Positions 13,156-23,432 of a stretch of DNA of 64,000 nucleotides are shown here, in pieces. Location of the stretch: the NCBI RefSeq assembly GCF_000518265.1, contig NZ_JADG01000004.1, forward strand, positions 806,001-870,000, read 5' to 3'. Source of the DNA: Actinomadura oligospora ATCC 43269 (GTDB lineage Bacteria; Actinomycetota; Actinomycetes; Streptosporangiales; Streptosporangiaceae). The stretch's first letter is position 1; each line of letters opens with the position of its first letter. Below the pieces are notes generated by a model. The model saw only the letters and a list, made by a program, of their open reading frames with translations. It was not told the DNA's origin and made no database searches. The translations under genes were made by a program, and so were the position numbers.

Positions 13156-14181
13156 ATGGCGAACACCGCCGACACGGCGAACCCCGCCTCCATGGCGAAC
13201 ACAGGGGCCCCGCGCGCTCCCGGCCGGGCCGAGCGCCCCGGCGGGCCCGGCGGCCCGCGCCCGGCGCGCCGCACCGTCCGGTTCCGTCCGGGCCCGTACC
13301 TGCTGATCGCGCCGACCGTCGCGACCATCGCGGTGCTCATCCTCTACCCGATCGGCCAGCTCGTCTGGATGTCGTTCCACAAGATCGGCACCCGCGAGGT
13401 CCGCGGCCTCGAACCCGCCGAGAACGTCGGGTTCAAGAACTTCAGCACGGTCCTCGAAGACGACTTCTTCTGGAAGGTCCTCCTCAACACCGTGCTCTCG
13501 GCCGCCGCGATGGTCGTCCTCACGATGATCGTCGGCACCCTGGTCGGGCTGCTGCTGAACCGGCTCGGCAGGAAGATGTCGCTGCTGGTGTCGTCCGGCG
13601 CGCTGCTCGCGTGGGCGACCCCGGCGATCTCGTCCGCGATCGTCTACAAGTGGCTGTTCACGCCCGGCGGCGGCCTGGTCCCGTGGCTGCTGGACCTGCT
13701 GCCGAACTGGCTCGTCGGCGGCGGCTGGGACGACTACAACTGGTTCTCCGAGCCGCTGACCACCTACGTCGTGCTGGTCCTCTGCGTCGTCTGGCAGTCG
13801 TTCCCGTTCATCGCGGTGTCGGTCCTCGCCGGGCTGAAGAGCGTGCCCAGCGAGCTGTACGAGGCGGCGCGGGTGGACGGCTCGTCGGCGTGGACGACGT
13901 TCTGGCAGATCACCTTCCCGCTGCTGAAGCCGGTGTTCCTGGTGCTCACCGTCCTGTCGATCATCTGGGACTTCAAGGTGTTCACCCAGCTGTGGTTCCT
14001 GTCCGGCGGCACCGCCAACCGGGACTCGTTCAACCTCGCCATGTACGCCTACTCCGAGGCCGTGGCGTTCCCGGCCAAGTACGGGCTGGGGGGCGCGATC
14101 GCGCTGGTCCTCACCGCCATCCTGCTGGTGTTCACCGGCTTCTACGTGCGGGTCATGGTCAAGCAGGGGGAGGTCGCGTGA
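13156..14181 (+). CDS. sugar ABC transporter permease (MalF/DasB type)
   Basis: An inner-membrane permease of up to 341 aa with a basic Pro/Gly-rich N-terminal tail and six predicted TM helices, starting with YLLIAPTVATIAVLILYPIG. The EAA loop that contacts the ATPase is EAARVDGSSAWTTFWQITFP. The start is uncertain: the 5' end has a partial duplication (CCTCCATGGCGAACAC at 13152 and again at 13188), giving two in-frame ATGs at 13156 and 13192. It overlaps the next permease gene by four bases (GTGA), so the two are translationally coupled. Confidence 0.92.
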   Translation: MANTADTANPASMANTGAPRAPGRAERPGGPGGPRPARRTVRFRPGPYLLIAPTVATIAVLILYPIGQLVWMSFHKIGTREVRGLEPAENVGFKNFSTVLEDDFFWKVLLNTVLSAAAMVVLTMIVGTLVGLLLNRLGRKMSLLVSSGALLAWATPAISSAIVYKWLFTPGGGLVPWLLDLLPNWLVGGGWDDYNWFSEPLTTYVVLVLCVVWQSFPFIAVSVLAGLKSVPSELYEAARVDGSSAWTTFWQITFPLLKPVFLVLTVLSIIWDFKVFTQLWFLSGGTANRDSFNLAMYAYSEAVAFPAKYGLGGAIALVLTAILLVFTGFYVRVMVKQGEVA

Positions 14182-15032
14182 GCACATCGCGCACGGGCGG
14201 GCGCGGCACGCGCGTCGCCCTGAACACCGCGGGGATCCTGGTCTTCCTGTTCGCCGTCTTCCCCGTCTTCTGGATGGTGTCGTCGGCGTTCAAGACCGAC
14301 GAGGACATCAACTCCGAGACGCCGCTGCCGGTGCCGGTGCACTGGACGCTGCGCCACTTCAAGGCCGTGATCAACGGCCAGGGCCTGGACTACGGCCTGT
14401 TCCACTTCTTCCTGAACAGCCTGATCGTCGCGGTCGTCACGGTCGCGGTGGGAAGCGTGGTCTCGGTCCTGGCCGCCTACGCGGTCGCCCGCACCCGGTT
14501 CCGGGGCCGGGTCGCGTTCCTGCTGATGTTGATCATCGTGCAGATGGTGCCGCTGGAGGCGCTGATGCTGCCGCTGATGCTGAACGCGCAGCGGCTGCAC
14601 CTGCTGAACAGCCTGGGCGGCGTGATCATCGTGTACGTCGGGTCGACGCTGGCGTTCTCGGTGCTGATGCTGCGCGGGTTCGTCGCGGCCGTCCCGAAGG
14701 ACCTGGAGGACGCCGCGTCCATCGACGGCGCGTCCAGGGCCACGACGTTCTGGCGGATCACCTTCCCGCTGGTCGCGCCGGGCCTGGTCGCGACCAGCAT
14801 CTTCTCCTTCGTGAACGCGTGGAACGAGTTCGTCATCGCGTTCGCGTTCCTGAAGGACCAGGACAAGTACATGCTGCCGCTGACGCTGTCCTACAGCTTC
14901 GGCCGGACGCAGGTGGAGTGGGGCTCGATCATGGCGTCCTCCACCCTGTTCACCATCCCGGTGATGGTCTTCTTCCTGATCGTGCAACGCCGGATGGTGT
15001 CCGGCCTGGTAGCGGGGGCAGTCAAGGGATGA
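14178..15032 (+). CDS. sugar ABC transporter permease (MalG/DasC type)
   Basis: A 284-aa permease starting at GTG 14178 (MSTSRTGGRG), overlapping the stop of the first permease. Six TM helices are visible. The EAA-type loop EDAASIDGASRATTFWRITF lies near residues 190-210, and the C-terminal part has the WNEF segment usual for MalG-type subunits. It forms the transmembrane channel together with the upstream permease. It ends in an ATGA overlap with the GH3 gene, so all four genes from 11637 form one operon. Confidence 0.92.
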   Translation: MSTSRTGGRGTRVALNTAGILVFLFAVFPVFWMVSSAFKTDEDINSETPLPVPVHWTLRHFKAVINGQGLDYGLFHFFLNSLIVAVVTVAVGSVVSVLAAYAVARTRFRGRVAFLLMLIIVQMVPLEALMLPLMLNAQRLHLLNSLGGVIIVYVGSTLAFSVLMLRGFVAAVPKDLEDAASIDGASRATTFWRITFPLVAPGLVATSIFSFVNAWNEFVIAFAFLKDQDKYMLPLTLSYSFGRTQVEWGSIMASSTLFTIPVMVFFLIVQRRMVSGLVAGAVKG

Positions 15033-16507
15033 GCCAGCGAATCGGAAACGACGAGGTCGGACGGCTCGCGCGGAGCGCCCTGCTGCCGTCCTTCGACGGC
15101 CCGGCGGCGCCCCGCTGGGTCCTGGACGAGCTGGAGCGCGGCCTCGGCGGCGTGACCCTGTTCGCGCTGAACGGGAACGTCCCGGACACCGGGCGGCTGG
15201 CGGCGCTGACCGCCCGGATGCGCACCGCCGGGACGCCCCTGGTGACCATCGACGAGGAGGGCGGCGACGTCACCCGCCTCGGCGGGCACAAGGAGGCCAG
15301 CCCGTACCCGGGCAACGCGGCGCTCGGCGCGGTGGACGACGTGGCGCTGACCCGCCGCGTCTACCGGTCGCTCGGCGCGGAGCTCGGCGCGGTCGGGGTC
15401 AACCTGAACTTCGCGCCGTCGGTGGACGTCAACACCGCCGCCGACAACCCGGTGATCGGCACCCGCTCGTTCGGGCCCGACCCGGAGCTGGTGGCGCGGC
15501 ACGCGGCGGCGGCCGTCGCGGGCACCCAGGAGGCGGGGGTCGCGGCCTGCGCCAAGCACTTCCCCGGTCACGGGGCCACCGTGGAGGACTCGCACCTGGG
15601 CGTGCCCGTCGTCGACGCCGACCTGGAGCTGCTCGACCGGCGCGAGCTGGTGCCGTTCCGGGCGGCCATCGAGGCCGGGGCCCGGGCGGTGATGACGGCG
15701 CACCTCGACCTGCCGAAGATCACCGCCGGGGTCCCGGCCACCCTCTCGCACGCCGTGATCACCGGTCTGCTCCGCGAGCACCTGGGGTACCGGGGCGTGA
15801 TCGTGACCGACGCGCTGGACATGAAGGGCGCGAGCGGCGCGATCGGCATCCCGGAGGCGGCCGTGCGGGCCCTGCTCGCGGGCGCCGACCTGCTCTGCCT
15901 CGGTCCGCGCGAGCACCACGGGTCGCTGCTGGCGGTGCTGGCCGCGATCGAGGGCGCGGTCGCGTCCGGGCGGCTGCCGATCGAGCGGCTGGCGGACGCC
16001 GCCGCGCGCACCGGCGCGCTGAAGGACTGGCTGGAGGGGAGCGCCGCCGTCCCGGTGGACCGGGCCGCCGGCCTGGACGCGGCGCGCCGGGCCGTGCGGA
16101 TCACCGGCGACCTGCCCGCCTTCCCCGTCGCGCCGCTGGTGGTGGAGCTGGCCTCGGACGGCAACATCGCGGTCGGCCCGACGCCGTGGGGCCTGTCCCC
16201 GTGGGCCGCCGACGCCGTCCGGGCGGAGGGCACGCCGGACGAGGCGGGCGACGTGCTGGAACGTGCCACCGGACGCGGCCTGGTCGTGGTCCTGCGGGAC
16301 GCGCACCGGCACGCCGGGCAGCGGGCGCTGGCCTCCGCGCTGCTGGCGGCCCGTCCGGACGCGGTGCTGGTGGACATGGGCCTGCCGGTCTGGCGGCCGG
16401 AGGGCGCGGTCCACGTCGCGACCTACGGCGCGGCGCAGGCCAACGCCCGCGCGGCGGCCGAGGTCCTCGGCCTCGCGAACCGGGACCTCGCGGAGTCCGA
16501 GGTCTGA
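15029..16507 (+). CDS. GH3 beta-N-acetylhexosaminidase (NagZ/DasD-like)
   Basis: A 492-aa family 3 glycoside hydrolase without a signal peptide, so cytoplasmic. The NagZ-subgroup signature KHFPGHGATVEDSH is present; its Asp-Ser-His provides the acid/base His that distinguishes beta-N-acetylglucosaminidases from beta-glucosidases. The nucleophile Asp is in VTDALDMKG, and RSFGPDPELV is also conserved. It would cleave imported GlcNAc-containing disaccharides such as chitobiose or muropeptide fragments. It starts at ATG 15029, overlapping the permease stop. The last ~130 residues form a second domain that may be degenerate. Confidence 0.88.
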   Translation: MSQRIGNDEVGRLARSALLPSFDGPAAPRWVLDELERGLGGVTLFALNGNVPDTGRLAALTARMRTAGTPLVTIDEEGGDVTRLGGHKEASPYPGNAALGAVDDVALTRRVYRSLGAELGAVGVNLNFAPSVDVNTAADNPVIGTRSFGPDPELVARHAAAAVAGTQEAGVAACAKHFPGHGATVEDSHLGVPVVDADLELLDRRELVPFRAAIEAGARAVMTAHLDLPKITAGVPATLSHAVITGLLREHLGYRGVIVTDALDMKGASGAIGIPEAAVRALLAGADLLCLGPREHHGSLLAVLAAIEGAVASGRLPIERLADAAARTGALKDWLEGSAAVPVDRAAGLDAARRAVRITGDLPAFPVAPLVVELASDGNIAVGPTPWGLSPWAADAVRAEGTPDEAGDVLERATGRGLVVVLRDAHRHAGQRALASALLAARPDAVLVDMGLPVWRPEGAVHVATYGAAQANARAAAEVLGLANRDLAESEV

Positions 16508-16580
16508 CGTCCTGAGGTCCCTCGCTCCGCGGGCCTCGCACGCTGAAAGGGATCCGCGGACCGAGCGGGGTGGGGTGGGA

Positions 16581-16615
16581 GGGGCGGACGGCCGCGATCC
16601 GGCGTCCGCCCCTTT
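16581..16615 (+). terminator. terminator of the sugar-uptake operon
   Basis: A 10-bp stem (16581-16590 with 16603-16612, GGGGCGGACG/CGTCCGCCCC) is followed by TTT. It lies 73 bp after the GH3 stop and before the Rrf2 gene. Confidence 0.65.
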
Positions 16616-16706
16616 CCCGTCCGCCGACGTCCCCTGCATCTCCCGGGATGCGGACCGTTCCCGGGGCTGATGGGGGGCTAAAGCCCAACCAGTCCGATCG
16701 GCAAGG

Positions 16707-16718
16707 GATAATACGTTC
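16707..16718 (+). promoter_or_regulatory. -10 box for a leaderless rrf2-type transcript
   Basis: GATAAT (16707-16712) ends six bases before the ATG at 16719, and no Shine-Dalgarno is visible in the gap. Transcription would start at or next to the A of the ATG. The palindrome CCGATCGG at 16694-16701 just upstream could serve autoregulation. Confidence 0.55.
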
Positions 16719-17183
16719 ATGCGATTGTCCGCCCGGGTCGACTACGCGTTGCGAGCCGCCGCGGAGCTGGCGGTGGCCGGGAATCACCCCGTCACCGCGG
16801 TCCAGCTCGCGGAGGCGCAGCAGATCCCTCCCAAGTTCCTCGAGAACATCCTCGGCCAGTTGCGCCGGTCGGGTCTGGTGCGCAGCCAGCGCGGGCCGGA
16901 GGGCGGCTACTGGCTGGCGCGACCGGCCGACAAGATCGCCCTGGCCGACCTGATCCGCGCGATCGACGGGCCCCTGCTCGGCGTCCGGGGCGAGCGCCCC
17001 GAGCACGTCGGCTACGAGGGCCCGGCGGCGTCGCTCCAGGAGGTCTGGATCGCGCTGCGGGCCAGCGAGCGCGCCATCCTGGAGCAGGTGACGCTGGCGC
17101 ACATCGCGTCCGGCGACCTGCCCGAGCAGGTCCGCAAGCTCACCGAGGATCCGGCCGCCTGGGAGAGCCCCTCCCTGATCTAG
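16719..17183 (+). CDS. Rrf2-family transcriptional regulator
   Basis: A 154-aa protein with the Rrf2 winged HTH (MRLSARVDYALRAAAELA, then PPKFLENILGQLRRSGLVRS, residues 1-60), including the GYWLARPA wing. The protein contains no cysteine at all, so it cannot carry the Fe-S cluster of NsrR, IscR or RsrR and is closer to CymR-type, cluster-free members. The likely target is unknown. It ends three bases before the nei start and may be cotranscribed with it. Confidence 0.9.
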   Translation: MRLSARVDYALRAAAELAVAGNHPVTAVQLAEAQQIPPKFLENILGQLRRSGLVRSQRGPEGGYWLARPADKIALADLIRAIDGPLLGVRGERPEHVGYEGPAASLQEVWIALRASERAILEQVTLAHIASGDLPEQVRKLTEDPAAWESPSLI

Positions 17184-17186
17184 GCC

Positions 17187-18026
17187 ATGCCCGAGGGCGA
17201 CACGATCTTCCTGGCCGCCCGGCGACTGCGCGACGCGCTCGCCGGGCGGCCTCTCACGCTCTCGGACTTCCGCGTCCCCCGCTACGCCACGCTCGACCTG
17301 CGCGGACGCGCCGTCGACGACGTGGTCCCCCGGGGCAAGCACCTGCTGGCGAGGATCGAGGGCGGGCTGACCGTCCACACGCACCTGAAGATGGACGGCG
17401 AGTGGCGGATCCGCCCGGCCGGGGCCCCGCCGCGCGACCACCGGGTGCGGCTGGTGCTGGCGAACGCCGAGTGGATGGCGGCGGGCTACTCGCTCGGCAC
17501 GGTCGAGGTCCTGCCCACGGGCGAGGAGGACCGCGCGGTCGGCGGCCTCGGCCCCGACCTCCTGGCTCCGGACTGGGACGCCGCCGAGGCCGTCCGGCGC
17601 CTCACCCGCGATCCCGGCCGCGCCGTCGGCGAGGCCCTTCTCGACCAGACCCTGCTCGCCGGGATCGGCAACGTCTACAAGTCCGAGATCCTGTTCCTGC
17701 GCGGTGTGCACCCGTGGACGCCGGTCGGGGCCGTCCGCGACCCGGACGGGATGGTCGACCTGGCCCGGCGCCTGCTCGACGCCAACAAACTGCGGCACGG
17801 CCACGTCACGACCGGCGACCTGCGGCCCGGACGGCGCAACTGGGTGTACGGCCGGGCGGGGCGTCCCTGCCTGCGCTGCGGCACCCGGATCCGGCGGGCC
17901 GACCAGGGCCGCGCGGACCAGGGACGCGGGGACCAGGGACGCGGGGACCAGGGTCCGGCCTCCGGCGAGCGGGTCACTTTCTGGTGCCCCCGCTGCCAGC
18001 CCGAGCCCCGATCCGCCCGCGCCTAG
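17187..18026 (+). CDS. Fpg/Nei-family DNA glycosylase (endonuclease VIII type)
   Basis: A 279-aa base-excision enzyme that removes oxidised bases and cleaves the abasic site. Met1 is followed by the catalytic Pro2-Glu3 (MPEGDT), and Lys51 (PRGKHLL) is the conserved beta-strand lysine. The H2TH region is LLDQTLLAGIGNVYKSEILF (151-170). The C-terminal zinc finger has Cys228, Cys231, Cys267 and Cys270. Between the Cys pairs there is an extra repeated loop (residues 237-256, units of DQGR(A/G)) that ordinary Nei proteins lack. The MPEGD opening suggests the Nei2-type subgroup of actinobacteria. The gene is part of the conserved lhr-nei-clgR neighbourhood. Confidence 0.92.
   Translation: MPEGDTIFLAARRLRDALAGRPLTLSDFRVPRYATLDLRGRAVDDVVPRGKHLLARIEGGLTVHTHLKMDGEWRIRPAGAPPRDHRVRLVLANAEWMAAGYSLGTVEVLPTGEEDRAVGGLGPDLLAPDWDAAEAVRRLTRDPGRAVGEALLDQTLLAGIGNVYKSEILFLRGVHPWTPVGAVRDPDGMVDLARRLLDANKLRHGHVTTGDLRPGRRNWVYGRAGRPCLRCGTRIRRADQGRADQGRGDQGRGDQGPASGERVTFWCPRCQPEPRSARA
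17901..17960 (+). repeat. four 15-bp repeats in the nei zinc-finger region
   Basis: Units of 15 bp begin GACCAGGG at 17901, 17916, 17931 and 17946. The second and third are identical; the first and fourth have diverged. They encode the DQGR(A/G) insertion between the two zinc-binding Cys pairs. Confidence 0.85.
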
Positions 18027-19231
18027 ACCGTCGCGGCGGCCCGCTCGCCTGGAACCGCGGGGCTCTCGGCGCGGGCCAGCAGAGCGGTCCCGGCGACCAT
18101 GGCCACCGCGCCGAGGACGACGATGAGCGCCGCGATCAGCAGCGTGGACGACAGGCCGAGCACGCCGGTCACCGCGCCGAAGGCGAACGGGGCGATCGCC
18201 GCGCCGGTGAACAGCCCGAGCTGGACCTGACCGCCCGCGCGGGCCCCGTCACCGGGCAGCACCCGCAGCACGGCCGCGAACAGCAGGCCCGTCCAGCCCC
18301 AGCCGCCCGCGACGGTCAGCACCGCCCCGGCGACGAAGCAGACGGGGTTCCCGGCGGCGGTGACCAGCAGGCCGATCCCGCCCGCGAGCATCATGCCCGC
18401 GACGACCGCGGGGTTGCGGCGCGGCGCCCGGTCGGCGGCCGTGCCCGCGACGAGCCGGACGGCGACGGCGAGCAGCCCCGCGACCGACTGCATGATCCCG
18501 GCGAGACCGGTGGACAGGCCCGACTGCGTCCCGATCTGGATGAAGTACGAGGCCATGGCGTTGGAGCCGATCGTGGCGAGCGCCGCGGCGACCGTCCACA
18601 ACACGAGCACCGCGCCGATCCCCCGCACCGGCGCGACGGCGGGCTTCTCGGCGGACGTGCCCGGACGGGACGCGGCTCCGGCGGCCGGGACGCGTGCCAG
18701 CGGTGTCACGACGAGGCCCAGCACCGGGCAGACCAGCGCGGCCCAGAGGGCGGCGCGCCAGCCGTGCGGCCCGGCGACCAGGCCCGCGAGCAGGCCGGGC
18801 AGCAGGGGGCTCACCCCGAGCGCCGCGCTGACCAGCCCGGACGCCAGGGACAGCCGGTGCGCCGGGACGCGGCCCGCGATGAACCGGCCCGCGACCGGCT
18901 GGGTGAGCGCGTTGCCCGCGCCCGCGAGGGCCAGCGCCGCGCCGAGCACGGCCGCGTTCGGGGCCAGCGCCGCCAGGACGAGCCCGGCCGCGGCCAGGAC
19001 GTTGACCAGGGCGAGCACGACCGGCACCGCCAGCTTCGCGGCGGCCCGGCGGGCGAGCGGCGCGCCGAGCGCGCTCACCGCGAAGAAGCCGCTCAGGACG
19101 AGGCCGAACACGGTCCTGGAGACCGGCAGCCCCTCTTCGACGGGGGTGGCGAGCGCCGCGACGCCGAAGACCGGCGTCATCGCGGCGACGATGCTGAGGA
19201 CGACGGCCGCCAAGCCCTTCCAGGTGTTCAT
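18023..19231 (-). CDS. MFS transporter
   Basis: A 402-aa major facilitator with about 12 hydrophobic helices, starting at ATG 19231 (MNTWKGLAAVVLSIVAAM). The loop after TM2 has LARRAAAK, a weak version of the usual G-R-R motif. It resembles YbfB/YjiJ- or CynX-like MFS members of unknown substrate. It is divergent from a LysR gene, and the shared 108-bp gap contains a LysR box, so the regulator probably controls it. Its stop overlaps the end of nei by 4 bp, tail to tail. Confidence 0.85.
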   Translation of the reverse strand: MNTWKGLAAVVLSIVAAMTPVFGVAALATPVEEGLPVSRTVFGLVLSGFFAVSALGAPLARRAAAKLAVPVVLALVNVLAAAGLVLAALAPNAAVLGAALALAGAGNALTQPVAGRFIAGRVPAHRLSLASGLVSAALGVSPLLPGLLAGLVAGPHGWRAALWAALVCPVLGLVVTPLARVPAAGAASRPGTSAEKPAVAPVRGIGAVLVLWTVAAALATIGSNAMASYFIQIGTQSGLSTGLAGIMQSVAGLLAVAVRLVAGTAADRAPRRNPAVVAGMMLAGGIGLLVTAAGNPVCFVAGAVLTVAGGWGWTGLLFAAVLRVLPGDGARAGGQVQLGLFTGAAIAPFAFGAVTGVLGLSSTLLIAALIVVLGAVAMVAGTALLARAESPAVPGERAAATV

Positions 19232-19264
19232 ACCGGGATGATCCGCCCGGCCGACGCCCCGCCG

Positions 19265-19294
19265 CCAAGATCCTTGGTGATGCCGGATCGGCAT
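19265..19294. promoter_or_regulatory. LysR box between mfs and lysR genes
   Basis: ATGCCGGATCGGCAT (19280-19294) is an inverted repeat with 6-bp arms that fits the LysR-type T-N11-A consensus exactly (T19281, A19293). A second small palindrome, CCAAGATCCTTGG, lies at 19265-19277. Both are in the gap between divergent genes, as expected for a LysR-controlled pair. Confidence 0.65.
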
Positions 19295-19339
19295 GACCAT
19301 GGGGGCATGACCGCTCGAACCGGCATTACCGTTCCGGGC

Positions 19340-20230
19340 ATGGACGTTTCGACGCGCTCGCTACGGTACTTCGTCGCCGTGGCGGAGGAGCTGCACTTCA
19401 CCCGCGCGGCGGAGCGGCTGTACGTGGCGCAGCCCGCGCTGTCCAAGGCCGTCCGGCGGCTGGAGGAGGAGCTGGGCGCGGCGTTGTTCGTCCGCACCCG
19501 GCACTCGGTGGCGCTGACCGACGCGGGCCGCTCGCTGCTGCCCGTCGCCCGCACCGCCGTCGAGGCCCTGGACGACTGGGAGCGGCAGGCCCGCGCCGAC
19601 CGGGACGCCGCCGCCCGGATGCTGCAGATCGGCTACCACTCGGCGGTCTCCCCCGCGCTGCTGCGCGACGTCACCGAGCGGTTCGCCGCGCTTCGCCCGG
19701 ACCTGCGGGTCGAACTGCGGCTGAACGACTGGAGCGATCCGGCGGGCACGGTCCTGTCCGGACGCGACCGCGCGGCGCTGCTGCGCCTGCCGGTCCCGGG
19801 CGCGAACCTGCTGGACCACGAGGTCATCGTCCGCGAAGGACGCTGCGTCGCGCTGCCGGAGGGGCACCGGCTGGCCGAGCGCGCGTCCGTGCGCCTGGCC
19901 GACCTGCGGGACGAGACGTTCGTGGCGCTGCCCGCGTCGTCCGGGCCTCTGCGTGAGCACTGGCTCGCCGTGGACGGTCTCGGCACGCTGCCGAAGGTCG
20001 GCGTCGAGGTGCACAACTCCGAGGACTACTTCCTCGCCATCCAGTCCGGCCGTGGCATCGCGATGGTCGCGGAGATGTCGTCGCGCGTGTACCGGCGTCC
20101 GGGCGTGGTCTACCGGCCCATCGAGGACGCGCCGGTGAGCGAACTCGCCGTCGTCTGGCCGCGCGGCGACACCGACCCGGTGCTGCGCGACTTCGTCCGC
20201 GCCTGCCTGGAGGCGTCCGAGAACCACTGA
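19340..20230 (+). CDS. LysR-family transcriptional regulator
   Basis: A 296-aa LTTR. The N-terminal HTH is LHFTRAAERLYVAQPALSKA (about residues 18-37), followed by LEEELGAALFVRT, with a substrate-binding domain from about residue 90. ATG 19340 (MDVSTRSLRY) fits the family start; the line MTARTG further upstream would add an atypical extension. Divergent from the MFS transporter, it probably activates it in response to the transported compound. Ligand unknown. Confidence 0.92.
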   Translation: MDVSTRSLRYFVAVAEELHFTRAAERLYVAQPALSKAVRRLEEELGAALFVRTRHSVALTDAGRSLLPVARTAVEALDDWERQARADRDAAARMLQIGYHSAVSPALLRDVTERFAALRPDLRVELRLNDWSDPAGTVLSGRDRAALLRLPVPGANLLDHEVIVREGRCVALPEGHRLAERASVRLADLRDETFVALPASSGPLREHWLAVDGLGTLPKVGVEVHNSEDYFLAIQSGRGIAMVAEMSSRVYRRPGVVYRPIEDAPVSELAVVWPRGDTDPVLRDFVRACLEASENH

Positions 20231-20257
20231 CCACCACGAGCCACCGAGCCCCGCGAG

Positions 20258-21064
20258 TTACCGGGTTCCCGAGGTCCGGGCGGCGAGCCGGGCCTCGATG
20301 CCGTCCAGGATGACGGCGAGGCCCTGGTGGAAGCTCTCGTCCACGAGCATCTCCAGGTAGGGCCCGTCGTGCTCGGGCGGCGGGACGTCGCGGGACTCCA
20401 GCCAGGCCATGTCCGGGACGGCGTCGAGGTGGTCGGGCGCGACCTCCGCCAGCGCGGCGGCGCGGGCGTTCCACCACTCCTCGTCCGAGACGCCGGTCGT
20501 GCGGGCCGCCTGGCGCGCCTCGTTCACGGCCCTGACCGCGCCGTCCACGTACCGGACGAGGACGGGCATGGTCGCGCGCGCCTCGTCCGGCCGCAGTCCC
20601 GCCCGGCGCAGGACCCCGGCCAGCGCGTTGTAGGCGAGGTACTCGTTGGGCCCGAGGACGGGACGCGCCTCCGACACCTGCGACACCCACGGATGCCGCA
20701 GCTGGAACTCGCGCGTGACCTCGGCCCAGGCGACCAGCGCGTCGCGCCACCGGTCCTGCGGGAAGGAGGCGGGCAGCTCGCCGAGCACCTTGTCGTACAT
20801 CAGGTCGACCAGCTCGGCCTTGCCCTGGACGTAGGTGTAGAGCGCCATGGCGGTGCGCCCGAGCCGCTCCCCCACCAGCCGCATGGACAGCGCCGCCGTG
20901 CCGACCTCGTCGGCGACCTCGATCGCCGCGTCGACCACGGCGTCCACGGACAGTCCGGGCTTGGGACCGGGCATGCCCGCCCTCGACGCCGGGGACCGCG
21001 CGGCCTCCCGCCAGAGCAGCTCCATCGAGCGGCGCGGGTCGCCCTGTCCCACGAAGACGGCCAT
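20258..21064 (-). CDS. TetR-family regulator with TetR_C-type domain
   Basis: A 268-aa regulator. After a 35-residue N-terminal extension, the HTH spans VDAAIEVADEVGTAALSM and the recognition region VGERLGRTAMALYTYV. The C-terminal two thirds match the tetracycline-repressor-type ligand domain common in actinobacterial drug-efflux regulators. ATG 21064 follows AAGGAG. The ribosome-binding site overlaps the palindrome CTTATGCCATAAG on the minus strand, so the protein could block its own promoter. Divergent from the UvrA-like gene, it is its likely repressor. Confidence 0.9.
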   Translation of the reverse strand: MAVFVGQGDPRRSMELLWREAARSPASRAGMPGPKPGLSVDAVVDAAIEVADEVGTAALSMRLVGERLGRTAMALYTYVQGKAELVDLMYDKVLGELPASFPQDRWRDALVAWAEVTREFQLRHPWVSQVSEARPVLGPNEYLAYNALAGVLRRAGLRPDEARATMPVLVRYVDGAVRAVNEARQAARTTGVSDEEWWNARAAALAEVAPDHLDAVPDMAWLESRDVPPPEHDGPYLEMLVDESFHQGLAVILDGIEARLAARTSGTR

Positions 21065-21074
21065 GTCTGGACTC

Positions 21075-21119
21075 CTTATGGCATAAGCTGATCAACCAGA
21101 TCTCTTTATGCTCTAAAGA
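21075..21119. promoter_or_regulatory. TetR operators between tetR and uvrA-like gene
   Basis: Two palindromes sit in the 74-bp divergent gap: CTTATGGCATAAG (21075-21087, 6-bp arms, one central base) and TCTTTATGCTCTAAAGA (21103-21119, 6-bp arms). They are much more A/T-rich than the surroundings and share the CTT(T)ATG half. One lies next to the tetR ribosome-binding site, the other before that of the uvrA-like gene. Confidence 0.7.
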
Positions 21120-21138
21120 TATCAACGGAGGGACGCGC

Positions 21139-23400
<2,262 letters not shown>

Positions 23401-23432
23401 TCCCCACACCGTGATGTGAGCACAGTGGAGGC

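Noticed and set aside
16719..17183. Rrf2 protein as NsrR/IscR-type iron-sulfur sensor
   Set aside because: The protein has no cysteine residues, so it cannot ligate a cluster.
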